Shown here: positions 8,863 through 17,884 of the stretch, piece by piece
Position numbering within the stretch: the first letter of the stretch is position 1
Layout of the letters: each line of letters opens with the position of its first letter
Assembly: GCF_001437435.1 (NCBI RefSeq)
Contig: NZ_JQCB01000008.1
Coordinates: forward strand, 74,026 to 116,012
Length of the DNA stretch: 41,987 nt
Source: Furfurilactobacillus siliginis
GTDB taxonomy: Bacteria > Bacillota > Bacilli > Lactobacillales > Lactobacillaceae
Direction of reading: 5' to 3'
The notes under the pieces: model-generated
The model's input: only the letters and a program-made list of their open reading frames with translations
Told to the model about the DNA's origin: nothing
Database searches by the model: none
Position numbers and translations under genes: made by a program

Positions 8863-8918
8863 TCTCAGTTCCTGCCTTTTTTATATTACATACGCAATAA
8901 GGCGGAATTTACTTGTGG

Positions 8919-9010
8919 GTTGTCGTATATAAGTCGTGAGCAAGACCTAGAACTGCCGTACGGGTTGGGCTTCAACCTGGTAGGTAGTTCATCCTCTGCA
9001 CAACGACTTG
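8919..9010. other. Structured intergenic element upstream of tag
   Basis: Nested complementary segments: 8950-8957 pairs with 8983-8990 (one G-U), inside it 8963-8967 pairs with 8973-8977, and outside GTCGT at 8933-8937 can pair with ACGAC at 9003-9007. Read on the minus strand it would be in the tag leader. I could not match it to a known riboswitch or small RNA. Confidence 0.35.
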
Positions 9011-9048
9011 ACTTTTGGACTACGTTTTCGCCATTTAAGTTCATAACT

Positions 9049-9092
9049 AAAAAAATCCTGCGACAAAAGTAATTCTGTCGTAGGATTTTTAT
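9049..9092 (-). terminator. Terminator of ddl
   Basis: A 15-bp stem (9051-9065 against 9076-9090, one G-T pair) has T runs on both outer sides. It starts within a few bases of the ddl stop codon. Confidence 0.92.
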
Positions 9093-9096
9093 CTCT

Positions 9097-10233
9097 TTAT
9101 TCGTTGTACTTCTTTTCACCAACACGTTCCGTGCCAAGCTTCGTAAAGGAGTAGCTAATCTCTTGATTCCGTTTATATTCAGCCAAACCATACGCGATAA
9201 TTTCGTCAATCAGAGAGGCATAATCAATCCCTGAAACACCCCATAGCTGTGGATATAAACTGATATTTGTAAAGCCTGGTAGTGTATTCGGTTCACTTAA
9301 GTAAGGCACACCGTCTTCTGAAACCAAGAAGTCAATCCGCGCCAAGCCCTTCAAGCCCAAAGCAACATATGCATCTAGGCCCATTTTTGTAATCTCTTTG
9401 GCCAACGTATCAGGCAACACAACTGGTAATTCGAAAACGACACCACTCGCATCAACGAACTTATTGTTGTAGTCATAGAACGTGTCAGACTCAGGTACAC
9501 GAACCGCACCTAGTTTAGATGCTCGTGGCTGTTCATTACCCAAAATTGAAATTTCAATTTCTTGTGGATGATCAATGGATTCTTCTGCCAGCACTTTAAA
9601 GTCATATTGCAAGGCGTCGGCTAAACCAGCGTCGAATTCTTCGGCATTACGCACCTTATGAATCCCAACAGAAGACCCTTGGTTGGCAGGCTTCAAGAAC
9701 ATCACGCGACCAACTTTGGCAGCAACTGTTTCATAGTCCATAGCGCTCTTGTTTTCAGGAGTAATGACCACGTATTCCGTGTTACGGACACGCGCTTGTG
9801 TCAAAATCCGCTTTGTAATGTCTTTATCAAAAGCCATTGCAGAGCCCAAAACATTACTACCAATGAAAGGCTTCTTTAACAGTTTGAATAAGCCCTGAAT
9901 CGTACCATCCTCGCCTAAGTTCCCGTGAATGACAGGGTAAAACAAATCAATGTCTTTTACTTCAGACAAGGCCATTAAAGGCGCTAACGGATTATGCTGA
10001 TCAATATGTGGCAATGCCTCTGCCACCACTTGATCTTCATCTTCGCCGTCAAAAATTCGATGTGATGCATCGTTGCCTAACAACACACCATCTTTGGTGA
10101 ACATAAACAAGCTGACGTCATACTTATCTTTATCCATTGCATCATAAATGTTATGTGCAGACCGTTTGGAAACATCATGTTCTGAAGAGTTTCCGCCAAA
10201 CAATAGGGCAATGTGTAGTTTCTTATTATCCAT
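9097..10233 (-). CDS. ddl: D-alanine--D-alanine ligase
   Basis: A 378-residue ATP-grasp ligase that makes the D-Ala-D-Ala dipeptide for peptidoglycan precursors. The N-terminal domain carries the LLFGGNSSEHDVS motif (about residues 9-21). The ATP-grasp region contains KPANQGSSVGI, and ARIDFLV and NTLPGFT follow near the C terminus. The start is the ATG giving the usual short N terminus; an ATG four codons upstream is possible because the AGG lies between them. It is transcribed from an extended -10 promoter about 50 nt upstream and ends at a hairpin terminator. Whether the enzyme prefers D-Ala or D-lactate (a vancomycin-resistance trait in many lactobacilli) was not determined. Confidence 0.97.
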   Translation of the reverse strand: MDNKKLHIALLFGGNSSEHDVSKRSAHNIYDAMDKDKYDVSLFMFTKDGVLLGNDASHRIFDGEDEDQVVAEALPHIDQHNPLAPLMALSEVKDIDLFYPVIHGNLGEDGTIQGLFKLLKKPFIGSNVLGSAMAFDKDITKRILTQARVRNTEYVVITPENKSAMDYETVAAKVGRVMFLKPANQGSSVGIHKVRNAEEFDAGLADALQYDFKVLAEESIDHPQEIEISILGNEQPRASKLGAVRVPESDTFYDYNNKFVDASGVVFELPVVLPDTLAKEITKMGLDAYVALGLKGLARIDFLVSEDGVPYLSEPNTLPGFTNISLYPQLWGVSGIDYASLIDEIIAYGLAEYKRNQEISYSFTKLGTERVGEKKYNE

Positions 10234-10283
10234 GAAATTAATCATCCTATTCTTATTTTTTCCGTTCGCTTTATCGAACCCTA

Positions 10284-10292
10284 AGTATAACA
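10284..10292 (-). promoter_or_regulatory. Extended -10 promoter of ddl
   Basis: On the minus strand TGT precedes TATACT (10284-10289), an extended -10. No good -35 is visible. It lies about 50 nt upstream of ddl and just after the inverted repeat that follows the DUF2785 gene. Confidence 0.5.
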
Positions 10293-10300
10293 GACAACTA

Positions 10301-10329
10301 AGGGTGCCAGCAAAAAAGCCGGCACCCCT
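10301..10329 (-). terminator. GC-rich hairpin after the DUF2785 gene
   Basis: A 7-bp GC stem (10302-10308 against 10321-10327), extended inward by a GC pair, with an A/T loop. Downstream T content on the minus strand is modest, so termination may be partial. Confidence 0.55.
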
Positions 10330-10362
10330 AATCAATTTTTTAATTTTTACACAGGAAGTAAA

Positions 10363-11346
10363 TCAGGCCATGAAATCACTTTCGGCTAATAAAACCGTTG
10401 TGACTTCAGACGGCAAATCATCACGTAACAGTAATGATGACAATAACCGTGAGCGATTGAACAACTTCGTCCATTCCCCCTCTGTTTGTGGTTGGTTCAT
10501 TTGCCGCAGCTGAACGCGCCACTGACGCCATGTCTGCAAAAAGGCCTGGGCATAAAGATCATTCGTGTTGATGAGCGTTGCTAAGTACGCGGCCAACCTA
10601 CGATCTTCACCAAAGATAAGTGGGGAACTTAAGTGTTGGTATTTAACCAACAATTCGTCCATTAAAAAGATTTTATCAGCGCGTGCCAACGTTTTGCTGT
10701 CTGCTAGTTCATCCAGCAAATTACCAATGTGGGTATAAGCATGCGCCCATCCCTTTTCACCTACGAATCCGCGCGTGTCATTTTCAAGCGCCATGTATGT
10801 CATCAACTGGACGACGAGCCGTTCTGACATTTCCGCTGACATAAACTGATAGCCAACACGGTCTGCATAGGCTAAAACGGAAAGAATCATCACAGCAAAC
10901 GACCGGCCAAAAACACCATCATTTTCTGGTTCAGTAATGTGGCTAAACAGAACTTTATCCTGTAACAGTGCATTCATTGCCAAACGCATCTGATCATCGG
11001 TCAATACCTGTTGCTGTAAGGCATCATTAAAAAAGTAATACACACCGTAATCACGAATGTCACTGCTGGGGGATCCTAAATGATTAATCAATTTTAAAAG
11101 TTGCTTATCTGTAATCATGTCGAGCGTCGCAGCCTGCATTTGCTCCCGTAACGAGGTCAACAGTTCCACGATACCGTCGTCATCATCCGGTAGTGTAACT
11201 GGTTGTGCATCATTTTGTGGTAACGCTTCTAATAACGCCGTCAGTTTAGGTGCCAAGGACTGATAGACACTGCCTGCTTGAACCTGTTTACGAAGATCTT
11301 GCAACTGTTCTCGTACATCATCAATTTGCTTTAATTCATCCGCCAT
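10363..11346 (-). CDS. DUF2785 domain protein
   Basis: A 327-residue, mostly helical, soluble protein. The central and C-terminal region matches the DUF2785 style: an Arg-Asp-Tyr-Gly block near residues 110-115, then GEKGWAHAYTHIGNLLDEL-like residues in the second half. The N terminus is a short coiled coil. No enzymatic function is established for the family. AAGGA precedes the ATG chosen at 11346. It is alone on the minus strand, divergent from the amidotransferase gene. Confidence 0.7.
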   Translation of the reverse strand: MADELKQIDDVREQLQDLRKQVQAGSVYQSLAPKLTALLEALPQNDAQPVTLPDDDDGIVELLTSLREQMQAATLDMITDKQLLKLINHLGSPSSDIRDYGVYYFFNDALQQQVLTDDQMRLAMNALLQDKVLFSHITEPENDGVFGRSFAVMILSVLAYADRVGYQFMSAEMSERLVVQLMTYMALENDTRGFVGEKGWAHAYTHIGNLLDELADSKTLARADKIFLMDELLVKYQHLSSPLIFGEDRRLAAYLATLINTNDLYAQAFLQTWRQWRVQLRQMNQPQTEGEWTKLFNRSRLLSSLLLRDDLPSEVTTVLLAESDFMA

Positions 11347-11497
11347 AATCGTTAATCCTTTCTTACTTGCATTCATCTTACCGACGTTCTTCTACAAAGG
11401 CAACTGATGGTGTTTGACGGGCAAATACAAAATTCACCCGCTTGTGGCACTTTTAGCGTAAACTAGTCGTAGCATTTAGAGAAAGTGAGGTTCACCC

Positions 11498-12211
11498 ATG
11501 CAACCTATTATCGGTATTGGAACTAACCACTTAATTCGTCCAAGTGATCATTTCGATGATAATTATGTGGATTACACTCAGAAAAATTATGTCGCTGCAG
11601 TAACTGCAGCTGGTGCGCTACCAGTATTACTGCCTATTGGCGACCCAACACTGGCAGATACGTATATCGGCCACGTTGATGCTTTATTACTCACTGGTGG
11701 GCAGGATGTAAGTCCACGCCTTTACGGTGAAGATCCACTGCCGCAAAACGGTCTCAATGACTGGCAACGTGATCAATTTGAATCTGCCTTGATCAAGGGA
11801 GCTGTCGCTGCCCACAAACCAATTCTTGGCATATGCCGTGGCTTGCAAATCATTAACGCCACACTCGGTGGTACCAACTTTCAAGACCTTGCGACTCAAG
11901 TCAACACGCCTATTGGTCACAATCAATACCCAACCGCTTGGGGAACTCCTACCCAAAAAATCATGACAACACCTGACAGTTTGCTCAATGAAATTTGGGG
12001 TGACACGGGCTTTGTCAATACCTTCCACCATCAAGCTGTAGCGACGCCAGCCCCTGGTTTAACCGTCACCGCAACTGCCAGCGATGGCGTTGTTGAGGCC
12101 ATGGAAGATTCCCGTCGGAAAATTATTGCTGTTCAATTTCACCCAGAAATGATGGCAGAAACGAACCCCAAGGCAGCAAAATTATTCGCCGCTTTTATTG
12201 CACGTATTTAG
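11498..12211 (+). CDS. Gamma-glutamyl-gamma-aminobutyrate hydrolase family protein (peptidase C26)
   Basis: A 237-residue class I glutamine amidotransferase-like hydrolase. The nucleophile elbow GICRGLQ (Cys near residue 112) and the C-terminal catalytic QFHPEM motif (His near 219) are both present. The family includes PuuD, which cleaves gamma-glutamyl-GABA, and other gamma-glutamyl hydrolases; the natural substrate here is not evident and no polyamine genes adjoin it. GTGAGG precedes the ATG. Monocistronic, ending in a strong terminator. Confidence 0.9.
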   Translation: MQPIIGIGTNHLIRPSDHFDDNYVDYTQKNYVAAVTAAGALPVLLPIGDPTLADTYIGHVDALLLTGGQDVSPRLYGEDPLPQNGLNDWQRDQFESALIKGAVAAHKPILGICRGLQIINATLGGTNFQDLATQVNTPIGHNQYPTAWGTPTQKIMTTPDSLLNEIWGDTGFVNTFHHQAVATPAPGLTVTATASDGVVEAMEDSRRKIIAVQFHPEMMAETNPKAAKLFAAFIARI

Positions 12212-12245
12212 CTGAATGAAACTGTGCTTCTTGAAGCAATCGACA

Positions 12246-12293
12246 AAAATGCCGTTGAGTTGGCCCTAACAGGTCATCTCAACGGCATTTTTA
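12246..12293. terminator. Bidirectional terminator between the C26 hydrolase gene and gcvH
   Basis: A perfect 14-bp stem (12246-12259 against 12278-12291), with A-rich and T-rich flanks on the two sides. Confidence 0.92.
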
Positions 12294-12307
12294 ATCTATT
12301 CAAAAAT

Positions 12308-12607
12308 CTATTTCGTTGTTAATGTCAGCATCCAAGCTTGATCCCAATCACCGTTCAATACGTCCAAATCATCCTTTAGCGCTGGATTGATTTCTTTAAC
12401 AATCCCACTAACTGGACTTGGCATATCAGAAACGGCCTTCTCGGCTTCCATACTGGCAAATGTTTCACCAGCCTGCACCTGATCGCCAACCTTTGGTAAG
12501 TCAAGGTACGTAATGTTGCCCAGTTCATCTTGGGCATCTTTGGTAAGTCCCAAACGGGTTACATCACCATCTTGCTTTGTCCAAAAATACTTTTCTGCAT
12601 CATTCAT
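12308..12607 (-). CDS. gcvH: Glycine cleavage system H-like lipoyl protein
   Basis: A 99-residue lipoyl-carrier protein. The lipoylation lysine lies in the MEAEKAVSDM block (Lys57), where the canonical form is an ESVKA turn. No other glycine cleavage genes are in the window; in many lactobacilli a lone GcvH serves as the lipoate relay for protein lipoylation rather than for glycine breakdown. The ATG at 12607 has GAGG 9 nt upstream; a start three codons earlier abuts that site. It follows rodA on the same strand with about 20 nt between. Confidence 0.9.
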   Translation of the reverse strand: MNDAEKYFWTKQDGDVTRLGLTKDAQDELGNITYLDLPKVGDQVQAGETFASMEAEKAVSDMPSPVSGIVKEINPALKDDLDVLNGDWDQAWMLTLTTK

Positions 12608-12627
12608 ATGACTCATCCTCTTATTGT

Positions 12628-13839
12628 TTATTTAAACCGTCCTGAATTACTAAACATATAACTTGTGTAATGATAACGCATCGACATGATCAGCCCGACT
12701 CCAATTAGGTTACCAATCAAAGCTGAGCCCCCCTGACTAACAAACGGCAGTGGAATCCCCGTCAGTGGCAGTAACCCAATGTTCATTCCGATATTTTCAA
12801 AAACATGGAATAAGATCATCATGATCACACCAGTTGCGATGTAAGCGTAAAATTCATTTTGCGTATCAAACGTTACCCGCACCATTTGCCAAATTAGGTA
12901 GAAATACAACATGACTAGCAGCAAGCCGCCGACAAACCCGAAGTTTTCACCAATAACGGAGAAAATCATATCTGATTCGCGCACTGGTACGTACACGTGG
13001 GAAACGTTGAAACCAGTTCCAAAAATCCCACCGGAGCCAATCGCTTTCATGCTTTGCCATAACTGATACCCCTGATTTGAAGTATCAGCCGCCGGGTGCA
13101 GCCAGGTATCGACACGCGCAAACTGATACGCCTGAAAACCAACGTGACTCAGCAAAACGCGGCCCCAACTCGTTACAACCAGTGTTAACGCCGTGCCACC
13201 AACAACGGCGACAATCCCAAAGGCCGGCGCAATGATTCGCCACGTAACCCCCGAAACTAGAATCATACCCGCTAAAATGGCGGCGAAAACCAGGTTGGTC
13301 CCAAAATCGTTTTGCAATTTCATCAACACAAAAATTGGTAACGTCCAGGCAATCATTTTTCCAATGAGCCACCAATCGGTTTTCATCGTGTGCGTTGGAT
13401 ACTGGTTATTATGCATCGAGATTACGCGCGCCATCATTAAAATGTAGGCCGGTTTCATCACTTCAGACGGTTGAAATGTCAACGGCCCAATCGCAAACCA
13501 GCTACGGGCCCCAGTTTGAACATAGTATGCCCGACTGTAAAACACTAACACCGCGACCAGTAAGAAGATCCCGACACCATACGCTAAAGGTGCCAACCGC
13601 CACAATTGTTCTGAATCAAACTGCATCAAAATGACAATGGCCACTGTCCCAATCGCGTACCACACAACTTGGGTGATTACCTGTCTGACAACACTGACGG
13701 TTTTAGCGTCATGCGCAGCAGCTACATAAATAGACGCAATGCCAATCAAAGCTAACATTAATACACAAAAAATAATGCCCCAGTCGATACGAACGTCAAT
13801 GTCCTTTTCACCACGACTGGCTGAAGTTCGTTGTTGCAC
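12628..13839 (-). CDS. rodA: Rod shape-determining protein RodA (SEDS glycosyltransferase)
   Basis: A 403-residue polytopic SEDS-family membrane protein, with about ten membrane segments starting near residue 20. The conserved extracytoplasmic parts are visible, including FQPSEVMKPAYI and the C-terminal PLPFVSQGGSALIGNL region. SEDS proteins polymerise peptidoglycan glycan strands; the location beside mbl, yidD and DUF2969 argues for RodA (elongation) rather than FtsW (division). The start is a GTG preceded by GGGAGG with 6-nt spacing. The gene ends just before gcvH. Confidence 0.92.
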   Translation of the reverse strand: MQQRTSASRGEKDIDVRIDWGIIFCVLMLALIGIASIYVAAAHDAKTVSVVRQVITQVVWYAIGTVAIVILMQFDSEQLWRLAPLAYGVGIFLLVAVLVFYSRAYYVQTGARSWFAIGPLTFQPSEVMKPAYILMMARVISMHNNQYPTHTMKTDWWLIGKMIAWTLPIFVLMKLQNDFGTNLVFAAILAGMILVSGVTWRIIAPAFGIVAVVGGTALTLVVTSWGRVLLSHVGFQAYQFARVDTWLHPAADTSNQGYQLWQSMKAIGSGGIFGTGFNVSHVYVPVRESDMIFSVIGENFGFVGGLLLVMLYFYLIWQMVRVTFDTQNEFYAYIATGVIMMILFHVFENIGMNIGLLPLTGIPLPFVSQGGSALIGNLIGVGLIMSMRYHYTSYMFSNSGRFK

Positions 13840-13903
13840 GTGTAACCTCCCTGCAGAGCGCCAAGCCAAGCCTCATAGACCATTAAAACTACGTAACGAC
13901 TAA

Positions 13904-14128
13904 TTAGCCGTGCAAATTATAATCAGCTAAAACAGCCTGTAAAGCAGCTTCTTGGCTCTTGGCAATAAACTTCTGACCATCATTTAGTGTGGCCAAGTAC
14001 TTTTTATCTGCTTCTTGTTCTTCAATTTGTCCGATAACCTGCTTATTTACTGTGATTTGAGCAACAGTTTTGTCACCCACAGTCACATCATCAATGGTTA
14101 CGGGAATCGTCTTATCTTTTTTTGCCAT
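13904..14128 (-). CDS. DUF2969 family protein
   Basis: A 74-residue lactobacillus-type protein, rich in Lys/Asp/Thr and of unknown function, commonly found between yidD and rodA. The start is the ATG before AKKDKT; the longer in-frame extension reads through yidD in another frame. It overlaps the end of yidD by 17 nt, indicating translational coupling. The fold appears to be a short beta-rich domain followed by a helix. Confidence 0.8.
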   Translation of the reverse strand: MAKKDKTIPVTIDDVTVGDKTVAQITVNKQVIGQIEEQEADKKYLATLNDGQKFIAKSQEAALQAVLADYNLHG

Positions 14129-14420
14129 TTCGCTTATGTTCTCCATGAAAGTATGCCGCCACAATCGGATCCATATCATCAGGATCTGGATTGCGACGCA
14201 CAGTAAAGTAATTTGGAACTGGATCATAGCCGCCGCGAATGAATGGGTTGCACCGTAAAATTCGCGCAAAGCCCATGATAAAGCCCAAGAATGCGCCATG
14301 TTTCGTCACTGCCGTCAGCATGTAATTTGAACACGTTGGATAGTACCGACAGCTCGGTGGAAACAGTGGTGAAATAAAGCGTTGGTACCCACGCACTAGC
14401 TTGGTCAATAACCACTTCAT
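14112..14420 (-). CDS. yidD: Membrane protein insertion efficiency factor YidD
   Basis: A 102-residue YidD protein with the family hallmark block: RGYQRFISP, then [11 protein letters not shown], and later [15 protein letters not shown]. It is thought to assist YidC-dependent insertion of inner-membrane proteins. The ATG at 14420 has GAGG 8 nt upstream; a GTG three codons earlier overlaps it. Its end overlaps DUF2969, and it follows mbl by only 14 nt, so it belongs to the mbl transcript. Confidence 0.95.
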   Translation of the reverse strand: MKWLLTKLVRGYQRFISPLFPPSCRYYPTCSNYMLTAVTKHGAFLGFIMGFARILRCNPFIRGGYDPVPNYFTVRRNPDPDDMDPIVAAYFHGEHKRNGKKR

Positions 14421-14434
14421 CCCCAACACCTCAT

Positions 14435-15421
14435 TTACCCGTTTGACTTACTCATCCGTTCCAATAATTGACCAGCACCTTTGGCAACATTATCCAATGG
14501 TTGTTCAGAAATCATGACTGGCACTTGTAGTTCGCGGGAAACAAGCTGATCAATACCATGAAGTAATGAGCCACCACCGGTCAAAATGATACCGCGGTCA
14601 ATAATATCAGCTGCTAATTCAGGCTGAATTCGTTCCAAAACCCCGTGAGCAGCGTCGATAATCTGCTGTAAAGTATCATGCAAGGCTGCTTCAACTTCAT
14701 TCGCATTGATTTCAACAGAGTGTGGCATCCCATCAGATGAATCCCGACCACGAACTTCCATCGTTTCTGGATGATCAACTTGAATCGCTGTCCCAATCTT
14801 AATCTTGATGTTTTCAGCTGAATGTTCACCGATAGTCAATCCATGTTCACGCTTAACATAAGCTGCGATATCCGCATTCATGCGGTCTCCAGCCATGCGT
14901 AAAGAGGTACTGGCAACAATATCGCCAAGCGACAAAACGGCAATATCAGAGGTTCCCCCACCAATATCAATAACCATATTCCCAGTAGCCTGATAGACAT
15001 CTAGGCCAGCGCCGATTGCGGCAACTTTTGGTTCGTATTCCAAGTAAACCTTCGCACCACCTGATTTTTCAGCAGCTTGAATGATTGCTTTACGTTCAAT
15101 TTCAGTAATATTAGTTGGGGCACAGATCATGATATTTGGACGTGACATAAAGCCCTTCACGTTAAGCTTATCAATAAAGTATGACAGCATTTCTTCCGTA
15201 ACATCAAAGTCTGAAATGACCCCGTCTTTCAATGGGCGAATCGCCCGGATGTTACTTGGTGTCCGACCTACCATCCGGTAAGCTTCGGACCCCACGGCTA
15301 AAACACGATCAGTCTTGGTATCTACGGCGACGACGGACGGTTCGTCCAACACGATGCCCTTACCAACAACATAGATCAACACGTTGGCCGTGCCTAAATC
15401 GATTCCAATATCTTTGGCCAT
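14435..15421 (-). CDS. mbl: Rod shape-determining protein MreB-like (Mbl)
   Basis: A 328-residue bacterial actin that organises cell-wall elongation under the membrane. Actin-fold signatures: [13 protein letters not shown] at the N terminus (phosphate 1), [15 protein letters not shown] (phosphate 2, about residues 150-164), and [12 protein letters not shown] (adenosine motif, about 279-290). Sequence style is closer to Mbl than to canonical MreB; no mreC/mreD adjoin it. GGAG lies 6 nt before the ATG. First gene of the mbl-yidD-DUF2969-rodA-gcvH run, starting right next to the prophage junction. Confidence 0.93.
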   Translation of the reverse strand: MAKDIGIDLGTANVLIYVVGKGIVLDEPSVVAVDTKTDRVLAVGSEAYRMVGRTPSNIRAIRPLKDGVISDFDVTEEMLSYFIDKLNVKGFMSRPNIMICAPTNITEIERKAIIQAAEKSGGAKVYLEYEPKVAAIGAGLDVYQATGNMVIDIGGGTSDIAVLSLGDIVASTSLRMAGDRMNADIAAYVKREHGLTIGEHSAENIKIKIGTAIQVDHPETMEVRGRDSSDGMPHSVEINANEVEAALHDTLQQIIDAAHGVLERIQPELAADIIDRGIILTGGGSLLHGIDQLVSRELQVPVMISEQPLDNVAKGAGQLLERMSKSNG

Positions 15422-15458
15422 GTGGAACTCCTTTCAAAAACGACAATTTCAATGCACA

Positions 15459-15467
15459 ATTATACCA
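15459..15467 (-). promoter_or_regulatory. Extended -10 promoter of mbl
   Basis: On the minus strand TGG precedes a perfect TATAAT (15459-15464). The -35 region is poor, as allowed for extended -10 promoters. It lies about 38 nt upstream of mbl and is intact despite the adjoining prophage. Confidence 0.7.
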
Positions 15468-15679
15468 AAAGATAGGCTGTGAGTACACTGCCTATTATCC
15501 TTATTAAATCGGCATTCTGCTTGCTACACATGGGATTGTGAAACATTCAAAATTGCCAAATTATTTGATACGATTAGATAGCATTATAAACTTATGTGCA
15601 CGATTTTGTGTACAGTATCGGCAGGCATAACGGAAAATACATAGTTTTAAGAAAATAAAAATTATTCATAAAATGCAAA
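15468..15679. other. Host/prophage junction region (probable attL)
   Basis: About 210 AT-rich nucleotides without a gene between the mbl promoter and the endolysin terminator. Host sequence must end and prophage sequence begin here, because everything to the right is phage late genes. A second TATAAT (minus strand, near 15587) follows a GTGCAC/GTGTAC near-dyad. The attachment core cannot be fixed without the other prophage end. Confidence 0.5.
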
Positions 15680-15716
15680 AAAGGCGCTCACTCCAATTAC
15701 GGAATGAGCGCCTTTA
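15680..15716 (-). terminator. Terminator after the endolysin gene
   Basis: A long stem (15680-15690 against 15705-15715, extended inward by further pairs) is followed on the minus strand by six T. It ends the phage late transcript before mbl. Confidence 0.93.
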
Positions 15717-15743
15717 GTATCAGTAAAACTAGTTATTCAATTT

Positions 15744-17012
15744 TTATTTCATTTTCCCATTTTCATCAAACGTGTATTGCTTACCGTCAATCGTCTGCGT
15801 GCCGGTTTGCATCGCACCATTGGCACCCATGTGATACCAGACCGGACGTGAGACCCAGCCGGTTGCCATCGAGCCATCGCTGTTCAACAAGTACCACTGA
15901 TTCTGATACTGCAGCCAGCCAGTAACCATATGACCGTCGGTTGGGTCAAGATAGTACCACTTGCCATCAACGGCTTGCCAATTACTCAACAAATGACCTT
16001 GATCATCAAACAGATACCACTTATCACTAACTTGGTACCAGCCGGTTGCCATGACTCCATGACTGTCCAAGAAATACCAGTTGCCGTTGATCAACTGCCA
16101 CCACGACTGCATGGCACCGTTAGACGGGTCGCAATAGTACCAACCGCCGTCAAGATTCAACCAACCGGCCTGTAACTGTCCCTGGTCATTCAGGTAGTAC
16201 CAGTGATCATTAACGAGTTGCCAGCCTGTCAACATCTGACCCTGATGACCATCGATGTTGCTGTCCAATAAATACCAGGCACCGTTGACCATCTGCCAAC
16301 CAATCTGCATCCAGCCATTACCATCAAAGTAGAACCATTGACCGTCAATCTGTGACCAACCCGTAGGATAGGAACCGTCAGCGTTTTGATACCACCAGCC
16401 TTGTGATCCATCAACCCACTTACCTGCTGTCTGTGTCTGACCAGAAGTAAGTAGGCCGCTAAAGTCATACGAAGCGTCAACTGGCATGCCATCGAAGTTA
16501 TCCGTATATTGCCACGCTTCGGCATCATCAACGCCGGGTTGCGATGTGCCATAAGAAGCGGGCCAGATGTGCTTAGCAGTCAGCTGGCTCTTCACTAAAC
16601 GGCCTTCTTTAAACCACGAAGCGGGACCATACGTCCAGTTGATGTCAGCTCCATAACCAGCGTCGATCATCTGTTGCGTGAACAGATTAACCGCAATCAT
16701 TGGATTCCAAACCAGTGACGGATCTTCAACGTCATTCAAGATATTGATAGGATCACCACTAATTCCCATAGATTTGATGTTGGCAATCAACCACTGTGCT
16801 TCATTTGGTTGGCCGGTAAAGTAATGGTAGACGTGCACTTGTAGACCAGCTGCTTGAGCATTGTTATATTGGTTAACGAACTTAGGATTAACGTACCAGC
16901 TGCCTTGCGTCAATTTGATGATTACGGCTTTAGAACCTTTGGCGGCCAGTGCTTGAAAGAACGCTAAATCGTCGCGTTGAAAAACAGCTACATCATTGAA
17001 CAGATTGGCCAT
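15744..17012 (-). CDS. lys: Endolysin: GH25 lysozyme with cell-wall-binding repeats
   Basis: A 422-residue phage lysin. Residues 1-195 form a GH25 muramidase: an N-terminal NDVAVFQ block with its catalytic-side Asp, a central NDVEDP block with the Asp-x-Glu pair (about residues 95-98), and EAWQYTD at the domain end. Residues from about 205 to the end are nine or ten choline-/glucan-binding-type repeats of about 20 residues, built on GWxxxxGxWYYLD. It hydrolyses peptidoglycan at lysis; no signal peptide is seen, so export relies on the holin. The ATG at 17012 lies within the holin gene end (20-nt overlap). Last gene of the prophage. Confidence 0.95.
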   Translation of the reverse strand: MANLFNDVAVFQRDDLAFFQALAAKGSKAVIIKLTQGSWYVNPKFVNQYNNAQAAGLQVHVYHYFTGQPNEAQWLIANIKSMGISGDPINILNDVEDPSLVWNPMIAVNLFTQQMIDAGYGADINWTYGPASWFKEGRLVKSQLTAKHIWPASYGTSQPGVDDAEAWQYTDNFDGMPVDASYDFSGLLTSGQTQTAGKWVDGSQGWWYQNADGSYPTGWSQIDGQWFYFDGNGWMQIGWQMVNGAWYLLDSNIDGHQGQMLTGWQLVNDHWYYLNDQGQLQAGWLNLDGGWYYCDPSNGAMQSWWQLINGNWYFLDSHGVMATGWYQVSDKWYLFDDQGHLLSNWQAVDGKWYYLDPTDGHMVTGWLQYQNQWYLLNSDGSMATGWVSRPVWYHMGANGAMQTGTQTIDGKQYTFDENGKMK

Positions 17013-17544
17013 TAGTTGTCGCCCCACTTTCAGGTGCATTCGAAGTTAATGGACTAGCTGTCGATGATGGTGCAGTCGCTCCCATTGTCGGATTCAGACC
17101 AGTTGGCGCACTAGTCGCAACACTATCAGCGCTTTGAGCAGCTGACAATTGTGCAGCTGCAGAAGCTGATTGCCGTTCGTAGGCTGACTGGGCATTGGCA
17201 AGTGCCGGCGCATTTGTTTGTGCAAAGCCTTGAAATGACCGTTCAACCGTGTCAGCAATTCTTTGTGTATCAACGTTGATACCCTTAGCCAGTAATGCAG
17301 AGTTAACTCGCTTAACAGCTTCGGCTTTCTTGTCAGCACCAGTAGCAGCCAGATTGACTGATAGGCCACGTACAGCGGTGTCTGCTAGAGTAATCAACAA
17401 CTCCTCAACTTGTTTGGCCTTAGAAGCATTTTGCGTCGCAATCCACTGATGGACTGCTGGTGACAGCAAGCCAAAATAAAACCATGAAAAAAGCCCAGTG
17501 ACTACACCGAGCGTCAATAAATCATTCCAAAAATTACTGTTCAT
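16993..17544 (-). CDS. hol: Phage holin, LLH family
   Basis: A 183-residue protein with one N-terminal membrane segment (about residues 9-30), a helical charged middle, and an Ala/Ser/Thr/Gln-rich low-complexity C-terminal third. This is the layout of LLH-type holins of lactobacillus phages, which permeabilise the membrane to release or activate the endolysin. It overlaps the endolysin gene start and the preceding coiled-coil protein gene. Confidence 0.85.
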   Translation of the reverse strand: MNSNFWNDLLTLGVVTGLFSWFYFGLLSPAVHQWIATQNASKAKQVEELLITLADTAVRGLSVNLAATGADKKAEAVKRVNSALLAKGINVDTQRIADTVERSFQGFAQTNAPALANAQSAYERQSASAAAQLSAAQSADSVATSAPTGLNPTMGATAPSSTASPLTSNAPESGATTNGQSVQ

Positions 17545-17884
17545 TATTATTTCTCTCCTTTAGGTATGCAATGCCAACAGAGGCGTCACCACCAATGCGT
17601 TTGACCTCGTCGACCATTTCACGAATGACGGCAGTAGCCTTGACCAAGTTTTCATTTGATTGTTTCGTTTGAGCAGTCGCATCACTAAGTCTTTCAGTTG
17701 CTTCAGTCAGTTTTGCATTTATGGCAAGGTTCTGTTCAATCGCCTTACTTAATTGTTCTGCCATGTCTGGGTATGATTCGATGTTGGCCACTTTAACGTT
17801 GCTCTTGTTCACTAGCCATTGAGCACCAATCGTTGCAATTGCGGTTACAACAGCAGTAATCAGCGCAATAGTAATTTCATTCAC
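17534..17884 (-). CDS. Small membrane-anchored coiled-coil phage protein
   Basis: A protein of about 116 residues with one N-terminal membrane segment followed by a charged helical/coiled-coil region (about residues 35-100). It lies in the lysis cassette between two other membrane proteins and overlaps the holin gene by 11 nt. The start is uncertain: GTG at 17884 gives the neatest N terminus, GTG at 17893 is also possible. A role in lysis (a second holin or spanin-like partner) or in superinfection exclusion is possible but not shown. Confidence 0.7.
   Translation of the reverse strand: MNEITIALITAVVTAIATIGAQWLVNKSNVKVANIESYPDMAEQLSKAIEQNLAINAKLTEATERLSDATAQTKQSNENLVKATAVIREMVDEVKRIGGDASVGIAYLKERNNNEQ

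Noticed and set aside
10148-10513. Plus-strand ORF between ddl and the DUF2785 gene
   Set aside because: It runs antisense over two genes and a hairpin terminator and has no promoter or ribosome site.
15770-16400. CRISPR or tandem DNA repeat array
   Set aside because: The repetition comes from degenerate cell-wall-binding repeats in the endolysin; there are no constant repeats with unique spacers.
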